Shown: one piece after another, positions 1-5,130 of the stretch
How the letters are laid out: each line of letters starts with the position of its first letter
Position numbering within the stretch: position 1 is the stretch's first letter
DNA from: Gammaproteobacteria bacterium
GTDB taxonomy: Bacteria; Pseudomonadota; Gammaproteobacteria; Ga0077536
Direction of reading: 5' to 3'
DNA: 6,951 nt
Assembly: GCA_030639105.1 (NCBI GenBank)
Contig: DAOWDI010000208.1
Coordinates: forward strand, 1-6,951
Made by a program: the position numbers and the translations under genes
The notes under the pieces: generated by a model
Database searches by the model: none
What the model was told of the DNA's origin: nothing
What the model saw: the letters and a program-made list of their open reading frames with translations, nothing else

Positions 1-1
1 A

Positions 2-184
2 GCGGCACTGGAAGATCTGGGCTACGAAGTCAACTATGCCGCCGTCGATGCGTATATCCTACCCATCGCTTTGCGCCTGGCTGAGATGGGCCTAAGCGCG
101 GTCCGCGCCGCGGACCACGGTGGGCACGGCATGATGTTTATTCCGGATCGGGAGGTCCTGCCGCCGAGTGCGTTCGTTGGTTAG
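2..184 (+). CDS. C-terminal end of a leishmanolysin-like zinc metalloprotease (partial, 5' end outside window)
   Basis: Only the last 60 codons are present, open from the left edge and ending in TAG at 182-184. The segment starting ALEDLGYEVNYAAVDAY resembles the stretch near the C-terminus of bacterial proteins annotated as leishmanolysin-related (M8-like) metalloproteases, where a 'LEDLGY.VNY.AAD.Y' block follows the catalytic domain. This is recalled family knowledge; the zinc-binding HExxH motif would lie upstream and cannot be seen. After that block comes a tail of about 40 residues that includes HGGHG and ends PPSAFVG. Codon use looks like that of the neighbouring genes. Such proteins are usually exported and surface or periplasmic, but no signal peptide can be checked here. 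It could instead be another protein with a similar C-terminal block. The open frame resumes after the stop for about 30 codons (185-277), so a mutated stop is possible. Confidence 0.5.
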   Translation, partial: AALEDLGYEVNYAAVDAYILPIALRLAEMGLSAVRAADHGGHGMMFIPDREVLPPSAFVG

Positions 185-251
185 GACATCGTGGGCAGTG
201 TGCAGGCGAAGGCTGCCTCTTCGGACCCATCCGCGGGGAACTCGGTCGTGA

Positions 252-416
252 TCACCGGTTCGAGCACCGCAGACTAGCAAGAACTGGGGCCGCTGGTATG
301 CGGATGCGGTGGCCCGAGAATTCGAACTACGCGGCTTCTATTTGGTACACAAGCGTTTCATGTTGGATCGCGCATTGGACCTGTTTTCCCACGAGATGGT
401 GCAGCCGCGACTATGA
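252..416 (+). pseudogene. Possible decayed gene remnant (unidentified)
   Basis: No intact gene can be supported between the TAG at 182-184 and the ATG at 478. One frame, bounded by TGA at 249-251 and TGA at 414-416, encodes a peptide with a normal protein-like composition. It contains NWGRWYADAVAREFELRGF and continues through a leucine- and basic-rich stretch to MVQPRL. It has no start codon in its first half; the first ATG is internal, near 351. In the preceding frame, 185-277 also reads like coding sequence (NSVVITGSSTAD near its end). Two protein-like stretches in different frames with no start suggest an old gene broken by frameshifts, possibly a continuation of the gene ending at 184. 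I do not recognise the family. Chance openness in GC-rich DNA is the main alternative. Confidence 0.2.
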
Positions 417-447
417 CCTCTCGACACAAGACCGTATCCTTATGCTA

Positions 448-467
448 GTCCGCTTTACGGACGGAGG
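448..467 (+). promoter_or_regulatory. Shine-Dalgarno site with abutting small hairpin, SAM hydrolase gene
   Basis: GGAGG at 463-467 lies 10 bases before the ATG at 478 and is the main reason for choosing that start. Immediately before it, GTCCG (448-452) and CGGAC (458-462) form a perfect 5-bp stem with a 5-base loop that ends at the base before GGAGG. The stem could influence ribosome access, but a stem this short may be chance. No convincing -35/-10 promoter pair with good spacing was found upstream. Confidence 0.4.
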
Positions 468-477
468 CAGCCGTACG

Positions 478-1299
478 ATGAGTGAACTGTTCAAGCCGTC
501 TGGCGTCATTACGATCACCACCGATTTCGGTCACCGCGGACCGTTCGTCGGAACGATGAAGGGCGTCATTCTCAATCGTTATCCGAGCGCCAAGATCATC
601 GATCTGACCCATGAAGTCTATGTGCATTGGCCGGCGGAGGCGGGATTCTGGCTGGAGCGGTCATTCCGATATTTCCCGGCCGGCACGGTTCACCTCGCCG
701 TCGTCGACCCGGGTGTCGGGACCGACAGATCGGTGTTGCTCGTGGTTGGCGCGGGGCATGCGTTTCTCGCCCCGGACAATGGCCTGTTGGCCGGCGTGAT
801 CGAGGCGATAGATGCGACCGTGATCAAAGTGGAAGAGGGGCATATTGCACGTTTTGCATTGGGATCAGTAAGTGCAACGTTCCACGGACGCGATATATTT
901 GCGCCCCTTGCCGGCGAACTCGCATCCGGTAATACATCCCCGGCGAAGCTCGGGCGCCCGACACTAGATTACATCCCATCCCTCATCGAACCGCCGGAGA
1001 GTCGTGGCGGCGCACTCCATGGTATGGTTATCACGACGGACGATTTTGGCAACCTGATAACCAATATAGAGGCGCAGGCACTGGCGCCATTCAGGCAGCC
1101 CGTGGTACATGCGGGGGGTCATGATATCGTACTCCTGCGCACCTATGCGGATGTCGCCCCGGGAGATTTGCTGGCGTTGGTCAATTCTTATGGCGTCGTG
1201 GAGATCGCTTGCGCCGAGCAAAGCGCCGCCGAGCTTCTTGGTCTCGGTCGCGGCGCGCCGGTTGCCGTAGTCGAGGGCGATAGCGATAGGCGGGAATAG
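478..1299 (+). CDS. S-adenosylmethionine hydrolase (adenosine-forming), SAM hydroxide adenosyltransferase family (former DUF62)
   Basis: A 273-residue protein, the usual length for the family, which hydrolyses SAM to adenosine and L-methionine in the cytoplasm. The N-terminal domain carries the family landmarks: TTDFG at residues 14-18, GTMKGVI at 25-31, DLTHEV at 42-47, FPAGTVHLAVVDPGVGTDR at 66-84, APDNGLL at 98-104 and TFHGRDIFAP at 134-143. The catalytic Asp-Arg-His triad known from archaeal homologues fits D77, R84 and H136, with the same spacings of 7 and 52 residues as D68/R75/H127 of the Pyrococcus enzyme. The C-terminal domain shows TTDDFGNLITNI at 186-197 and NSYG..EIA at 236-244. 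The start at 478 is chosen because the family homology begins there and GGAGG precedes it; the in-frame ATG at 298 would add 60 residues rich in Trp and Cys without family similarity. It leads a same-strand run with the metal transporter and C-S lyase genes. Confidence 0.93.
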   Translation: MSELFKPSGVITITTDFGHRGPFVGTMKGVILNRYPSAKIIDLTHEVYVHWPAEAGFWLERSFRYFPAGTVHLAVVDPGVGTDRSVLLVVGAGHAFLAPDNGLLAGVIEAIDATVIKVEEGHIARFALGSVSATFHGRDIFAPLAGELASGNTSPAKLGRPTLDYIPSLIEPPESRGGALHGMVITTDDFGNLITNIEAQALAPFRQPVVHAGGHDIVLLRTYADVAPGDLLALVNSYGVVEIACAEQSAAELLGLGRGAPVAVVEGDSDRRE

Positions 1300-1329
1300 T
1301 TACCTACGCTACACCCACCTGATCGAATG

Positions 1330-1387
1330 GGATAACATTGGCCTCCCCGACTATCCGGCGTTATCCACGGGTCATCAATTCGTTATC
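1330..1387 (+). promoter_or_regulatory. Three GTTATC half-sites upstream of the ZIP transporter gene (possible operator)
   Basis: GGATAAC at 1330-1336 and GTTATCC at 1360-1366 are perfect 7-bp inverted arms with centres 30 bp apart. A third GTTATC lies at 1382-1387, 22 bp after the second and ending five bases before the ATG at 1393. The spacings are close to whole helical turns, as is common for operators. The position before a metal transporter makes a metal-responsive repressor such as Zur an attractive guess, but the arrangement is not a textbook Zur box. No Shine-Dalgarno sequence is visible in front of this gene. Confidence 0.2.
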
Positions 1388-1392
1388 TTCTA

Positions 1393-2169
1393 ATGAGCGT
1401 TCTCGGTTGGATCATCGCCTTTAGTGTCATCGGCAGCCTCCTCAGCGTTGGTACCGCCGCGGCTTATCTACTGTTGGCGGAGCAGACCCGGAATCGAAGT
1501 CTGTCAATGCTGGTCAGCTTCGCCACTGGCGTCCTGCTCGGCGTGGCCTTCATTCATCTCCTGCCGCACGCACTCGATCACGAGGCGGCGCGAGGTTCAA
1601 GCACGATCATGGCGACCGTTCTAGCTGGTATTCTTGTATTTTTTCTCCTTGAGAAAGCATTGATATGGCGTCATGCGCATCACCATGGTTACGATGGCGC
1701 ACATGAACATCATGGTGCGAAATCGGCTGGGCCTCTAATCGTCGTTGGCGATACGTTTCATAATTTCCTCGACGGAATATTGCTGACGGCGGCATTCGTC
1801 ACCGATGTCCATCTCGGGATCGTGACCGGGTTCGCCTTGATCGCCCACGAGATCCCACAGGAACTAGGGGATTTCGCCATATTACTCAACAGCGGGCTGT
1901 CACGTTTTCACGCATTTGTCCTCAACGGAATATCGAGCCTCGCAATGGTCATTGGTGCGCTGCTCTCGTGGTGGGGGATCCAATATGTACAAGCGCTATT
2001 GCCTTATATACTTGCGTTTACCGCCGCAAGTTTTATCTATATTGCGGTTGCTGATTTGATCCCGACTCTCCACCGCGGTGTCCGCGTAAAGGATACCGTT
2101 GCGCAATTGGCCCTCATCAGCGCCGGGATCCTGTTGATTATCGCTTTTCAGCATGCCGAGGTAGGCTGA
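1393..2169 (+). CDS. ZIP-family divalent metal transporter
   Basis: A 258-residue inner-membrane protein that should import zinc or a related divalent cation into the cytoplasm. About eight hydrophobic segments are visible, starting at residues 5-29, 38-58 and 70-91. A cytoplasmic-type histidine-rich loop follows at 94-107 (HAHHHGYDGAHEHH), as in many ZIPs between the third and fourth helices. The metal-site motifs of the fourth and fifth helices are HNFLDG at 123-128 and HEIPQELGD at 152-160, the latter an exact match to the LIV-1-like signature HEIPxExGD. HLLPH at 55-59 also matches the family. The start is the only good ATG; it overlaps an upstream TAA (TAATG) and has no clear Shine-Dalgarno site, so translation may be weak or coupled. 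It lies 93 bases after the SAM hydrolase and 75 bases before the C-S lyase. The exact metal cannot be told from sequence. Confidence 0.93.
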   Translation: MSVLGWIIAFSVIGSLLSVGTAAAYLLLAEQTRNRSLSMLVSFATGVLLGVAFIHLLPHALDHEAARGSSTIMATVLAGILVFFLLEKALIWRHAHHHGYDGAHEHHGAKSAGPLIVVGDTFHNFLDGILLTAAFVTDVHLGIVTGFALIAHEIPQELGDFAILLNSGLSRFHAFVLNGISSLAMVIGALLSWWGIQYVQALLPYILAFTAASFIYIAVADLIPTLHRGVRVKDTVAQLALISAGILLIIAFQHAEVG

Positions 2170-2192
2170 GCGTGTTCCTTCGCGCACCGGAC

Positions 2193-2203
2193 CGGGTAAC
2201 CCG
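2193..2203 (+). repeat. Perfect 11-base palindrome in the spacer between transporter and C-S lyase genes
   Basis: CGGGTAACCCG reads the same on both strands around its central base. It can fold only into a short stem of four pairs, and no run of T follows, so it is not a standard terminator. It lies 24 bases after the transporter stop and 42 bases before the next ATG. It may be a protein-binding site or chance. Confidence 0.2.
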
Positions 2204-2244
2204 CGGAACCCTCATTAGGCTCCTCAACCCGTAGGATCAAACGA

Positions 2245-3402
2245 ATGAACATCGATGCTCTCGATATGGAGCGCCTGCGGCTTCGCACTGGCGAAAAATG
2301 GACGCACTACCCGCCGGATATTTTGCCGTCATGGGTGGCGGATATGGATTTTGAAATTGCCGATCCGATCCGTGCCGCGATCGAATGCCGTCTGTCGGTC
2401 TCGGATTGCGGCTATCCGATCCCGGTTGAGCGTAGCCCGATGGCGGAGATATTGAGTGCGCGGGTGGCAGAACGCTTCGATTGGCGGATCTCTCCCGGCC
2501 AGGTCGATCTATTCACCGATGTGGTTCAGGCCATCTATTTCGGACTCCTGGCGCTGGCCGATGAGGGCGAAGGTGTCATCATTCAGACGCCGATTTATCC
2601 GCCTTTTATCAGCGCGACAAATTCGACGCGGCGCCGGTTGGTGTTATGTCCACTGCGCACGAGCCCCGGCGGCTTCGAGATCGATTTCGATCAACTACTA
2701 GACCAAGTCGAACCAAGCACTCGGATCCTGTTGTTGTGTAATCCGCATAACCCAAGCGGCCGGTGCTTCTCGCGCGGCGAACTCGAGGGTCTTGCCGGCA
2801 TCGCCTTAGACAAGGACCTTGCGATCATTTCGGATGAGATCCATGCCGACCTCGTATTCGAACCTTGCCGCCACATTCCGATCGCCAGCCTCTCGCCAGA
2901 GGTCGCCGAGCGTACCGTGACCCTCATGTCGGCGAGCAAGGCATTCAATATTGCCGGGATCCGCCTGGCCTTCGCGGTCTTCGGTGGAGATGCGATCAGA
3001 AAACAATTTGCGAAGATCCCGCGGCATCTACGCGGGGGTGTATCCGCGCTCAGCATTGCCGCGGTGACCGCGGCCCTGACCGAGGGTCAGCCTTGGCTCG
3101 ACGAGATCTTGGTCTATCTACGGGCGAACCGCGATTTTCTCAGCCGCCATGCGAGTGTCAATTGGCCGCGGGCGGTGCATTATCCACCGGAAGCTACCTA
3201 CCTTGGATGGTTCGATTTTCGTGGCTATGAACTGTCGCCAAACCCCTATGTTTTTTTCCTCGAACGCGCCAAGGTGGCGCTCGGAGACGGGGCTCAATTT
3301 GGCGATCCGGGTCGCGGGTTCGTACGCTTGAATTTCGCCACCTCACGCCCCATCCTGGAGCAGATCACCGGCAGGATGGACGAGGCGCTAGCGGCGCGGT
3401 GA
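2245..3402 (+). CDS. MalY/PatB-family pyridoxal-phosphate C-S lyase (cystathionine beta-lyase type)
   Basis: A 385-residue fold-type I PLP enzyme, matching the 385-400 residues usual for MalY/PatB. The expected reaction is beta-elimination of cystathionine to homocysteine, pyruvate and ammonia, or C-S cleavage of cysteine conjugates, in the cytoplasm. Landmarks in order are WVADMDF at 30-36 (family signature), CGYP at 55-58, CNPHNPSGR at 165-173 with the ring-contacting N169, SDEIHADLVF at 196-205 with D197 for the pyridine nitrogen and H200, SASKAFNIAGI with the Schiff-base lysine K232, and FVRLNFA at 359-365 with R361 for the substrate carboxylate. K232 lies close to the position of the E. 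coli MalY lysine (233). AGGA at 2233-2236, eight bases before the ATG, supports the start. It is the last gene of the plus-strand run and faces dacB across 69 bases. An aminotransferase role is less likely given the MalY-specific motifs; the exact substrate is not resolved. Confidence 0.9.
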   Translation: MNIDALDMERLRLRTGEKWTHYPPDILPSWVADMDFEIADPIRAAIECRLSVSDCGYPIPVERSPMAEILSARVAERFDWRISPGQVDLFTDVVQAIYFGLLALADEGEGVIIQTPIYPPFISATNSTRRRLVLCPLRTSPGGFEIDFDQLLDQVEPSTRILLLCNPHNPSGRCFSRGELEGLAGIALDKDLAIISDEIHADLVFEPCRHIPIASLSPEVAERTVTLMSASKAFNIAGIRLAFAVFGGDAIRKQFAKIPRHLRGGVSALSIAAVTAALTEGQPWLDEILVYLRANRDFLSRHASVNWPRAVHYPPEATYLGWFDFRGYELSPNPYVFFLERAKVALGDGAQFGDPGRGFVRLNFATSRPILEQITGRMDEALAAR

Positions 3403-3471
3403 CCGGGTAGCTAGCGGTCCGGGCCGTGAAGAGACAGTCTTTTGGCACCTTCGAAAACGTGCTGTCGGCGC

Positions 3472-4899
3472 CTATTGACGGTGTACCCATTTCAGCAAAG
3501 CGTTTTGGATTTCAATCCCGGGCCCGCGATGTACATTATTGTGGTTGAGCAGCAGTACGACCGTATAGGTAGTCCCGCTTGCCGCGACGACATATCCAGC
3601 GATTGCGACGACGTCGTCCAAACGGCCGGTCTTGAGGTGCATTCGACCTGCCTCCGGCTGCCCGCGGAATCGTCGTCTTGTGGTTCCGTCCAGGCCGTTG
3701 ATGGACATAGAGGCAATAAATTCCGGCATGTATGGGTCGCGGTAGGCATGGCGTAGCAGGCCGTTCATCAATTCTGTGGTGATCCGCGTATCCCGGGACA
3801 GGCCGGCGCCATTGTCGATGGCCAAGTCGGCGTCATCGAGGCCGCTTTGCTTCAGGTATTCACGCAGCACTTCGATCCCCTGCTCCTTGGTCACGGGCGG
3901 GTCGAACTTCGATACCGCGAGCGAATAAAGCAGCAAGCGCGTCATCACGTTGTTGCTCCACTTATTGACTGCCCGGAGGATCTCGGCGAGTGGCGGTGAG
4001 CGCCAAACGACGAGCGGCCGTTTTTTCGGCGGCGCAAGCCCTTCGCGGAACCCGCCAGAAATAGTGCCTCCCCAATGACCCCACAGTTGCTGAAAGGTCC
4101 CAAATGCATACGATGCGGGCTGCAATACGCTGCGATGCATCGAATACGATCGGCATGCTGATGGAAACGATCCCGAAAAGACGACGCGATCGGCGGGAGC
4201 AGGATCCGGTATGTCCATTTTTATACCAAAATGGTATCCACGGCACGGGCCTTTCTTTATCGATAGGTGATTCGTAATGTTGAGATTAGGCAGTGCCGGG
4301 TGTGTGCGGATCCGAACTGTCCGGCCGTCTCCAGCCGGTGCAAATTGAAATTCGACGGCGTTGAAATTAACCAGCGCCGCGTTCGGGATCACGTTGTAGA
4401 GCCGGTACGGCTGACGGTCGAACGCGGCTGGGTCCAGATCAGGTATTGCGAAATGGGAATCGTCAATCACGAGGTCGCCGTTGATGGTTTCGATGCCGCG
4501 AGATCGCAGTATGCCCAGCATCTTCCAGAACTCTTCGACGACGAGATAGGGATCACCGTATCCCTTCATAACGAGATCGCCATCGAGCACGCCGTCCTTT
4601 ATCGGTCCGAGTGCATAGAGTTCCGTCGGCCAGGTATAGGTTGGACCGAGCACGTCCAAAGCGACAAAAGTTGTCAGCAGCTTGATCGAACTGGCCGGAT
4701 TGCGCGGGATCTTGGGATTGACGTTCAGCAACGGTGTAGCGGAGCTAACGTCCTGCACGACCATGCTGAGTGAACTGTTTGGGATCTCATAAGCGTCAAT
4801 GATCTTCCGCACCGACACGGGGATCTGCTCGACGCCAGCCGCGACGGATAGGCAAGCCGTACAAAGTACGACGGCACTCAGAAATACGGCTTTAGACAT
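3472..4899 (-). CDS. dacB: D-alanyl-D-alanine carboxypeptidase/endopeptidase, PBP4 type (peptidase S13)
   Basis: A 475-residue protein, almost the same length as E. coli PBP4 (477). It should trim D-Ala from peptidoglycan stem peptides and cut D-Ala-mDAP cross-links in the periplasm. Residues 1-22 form a Sec signal peptide with K3, a hydrophobic core and likely cleavage near SVAAG/VEQ. The three penicillin-binding motifs are present and correctly ordered: SxxK as S70-S-I-K73 within NPASSIKLLTT, SxN as S315-N-N317, and KTG at 423-425. The long insert between the first two motifs, GYGDP at 113-117 and the NGAGLSR block before KTG also fit the S13 family. The start is fixed because an in-frame TAG lies immediately before the ATG. 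No good Shine-Dalgarno site precedes it; coupling to the small frame upstream may serve instead. It is downstream of the CoA-transferase on the same strand after a 231-base gap, so it may have its own promoter. Confidence 0.95.
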   Translation of the reverse strand: MSKAVFLSAVVLCTACLSVAAGVEQIPVSVRKIIDAYEIPNSSLSMVVQDVSSATPLLNVNPKIPRNPASSIKLLTTFVALDVLGPTYTWPTELYALGPIKDGVLDGDLVMKGYGDPYLVVEEFWKMLGILRSRGIETINGDLVIDDSHFAIPDLDPAAFDRQPYRLYNVIPNAALVNFNAVEFQFAPAGDGRTVRIRTHPALPNLNITNHLSIKKGPCRGYHFGIKMDIPDPAPADRVVFSGSFPSACRSYSMHRSVLQPASYAFGTFQQLWGHWGGTISGGFREGLAPPKKRPLVVWRSPPLAEILRAVNKWSNNVMTRLLLYSLAVSKFDPPVTKEQGIEVLREYLKQSGLDDADLAIDNGAGLSRDTRITTELMNGLLRHAYRDPYMPEFIASMSINGLDGTTRRRFRGQPEAGRMHLKTGRLDDVVAIAGYVVAASGTTYTVVLLLNHNNVHRGPGIEIQNALLKWVHRQ

Positions 4900-5007
4900 C
4901 TATGCTGGCACAACGATCTTGATGCTGACTACGCGTAGGATAATGTTCCCCTCAACGTATTTCGCCCACGATATCCTATGCGCAACGTCGTCTGCTTGAT
5001 CCATCAT
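4900..5007 (-). CDS. Small open frame directly upstream of dacB, possible coupled leader peptide (unrecognised)
   Basis: On the minus strand two adjacent ATG codons (5005-5007 and 5002-5004) open a frame of 35 or 34 residues that ends in TAG at 4900-4902. The next three bases are the dacB ATG in the same frame. The peptide starts MDQADDVAHRISWAKYVEG and has a hydrophobic basic C-terminal half with RVVSIKIVVPA. AAAGGG at 5011-5016 lies six bases before the second ATG and could act as a weak ribosome site, which dacB itself lacks. This stop-start layout would suit translational coupling. It shows no homology that I recognise and is not a signal peptide. An alternative is a former N-terminal extension of dacB closed by the TAG, or a chance frame. 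An inverted repeat lies inside it. Confidence 0.3.
   Translation of the reverse strand: MMDQADDVAHRISWAKYVEGNIILRVVSIKIVVPA
4932..4982. repeat. Imperfect 11-bp inverted repeat upstream of dacB
   Basis: CGCGTAGGATA at 4932-4942 and TATCCTATGCG at 4972-4982 match as inverted arms at 10 of 11 positions, separated by 29 bases, with centres 40 bp apart. In a dacB transcript the single mismatch would be A against C, leaving seven plus three pairs. The left arm begins 33 bases before the dacB start codon. It could be a two-site operator or a leader hairpin. No T-run follows, so an intrinsic terminator is unlikely. Confidence 0.35.
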
Positions 5008-5071
5008 AGTCCCTTTACAACGGCGCTATTGGTCAACACAACGATATCTGGGCAACGCGGCGCTCGGGCAT

Positions 5072-5101
5072 GATCAGCGTGCCATAAGCGAACAGCTGAT
5101 C
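5072..5101 (-). repeat. 7-bp inverted repeat downstream of the CoA-transferase gene
   Basis: GATCAGC at 5072-5078 and GCTGATC at 5095-5101 are perfect inverted arms around a 16-base loop, 30 bases after the CoA-transferase stop. The place suits an end-of-transcript hairpin, but the minus-strand continuation ATGCCCGAG has no T-run, so it is at best an atypical terminator. The rest of the 5008-5130 spacer shows no gene, and no promoter with good spacing was found for dacB. Confidence 0.2.
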
Positions 5102-5130
5102 CAAGCTATTCGGTTCTGGCCGGCGGTCTA

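Noticed and set aside
298..477. N-terminal extension of the SAM hydrolase from the ATG at 298
   Set aside because: The added 60 residues are rich in Trp, Cys and Arg with no family similarity, and no ribosome site precedes 298. Homology and GGAGG both point to the ATG at 478.
478..1299. SAM-dependent chlorinase or fluorinase instead of a hydrolase
   Set aside because: These halogenases share the fold, but this protein keeps the Asp-Arg-His set of the hydrolases (D77, R84, H136) at the exact spacing and has no room for the extra fluorinase loop.
1361..1369. DnaA-box-like TTATCCACG
   Set aside because: A single site one base off the consensus, without a cluster, AT-rich element or origin-linked genes nearby.
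1271..1393. Open frame with protein-like composition whose TAA overlaps the ZIP ATG
   Set aside because: It has no ATG, GTG or TTG start between the TAG at 1268-1270 and its end, and it begins inside the SAM hydrolase gene. The TAATG overlap is probably chance.
3403..3471. Terminator between the converging C-S lyase and dacB genes
   Set aside because: Only weak stems are present (such as GCAC/GTGC around TTCGAA and GACAG/CTGTC) and none is followed by a T-run on either strand.
4267..4773. 168-codon plus-strand open frame opposite dacB
   Set aside because: It is fully antisense to a gene with all S13 motifs and has no ribosome site or recognisable family.
4833..4899. Lipoprotein signal in the PBP4-like protein
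   Set aside because: The LCTAC stretch has Cys rather than a Leu-type residue three positions before the candidate cysteine, so it is not a proper lipobox. A Sec type I signal fits better.
5002..5036. Sigma-70 promoter for dacB from TTGACC and TATGAT on the minus strand
   Set aside because: The two hexamers are 22 bases apart, too far for a normal promoter, and TATGAT overlaps the first ATG codons of the small frame.
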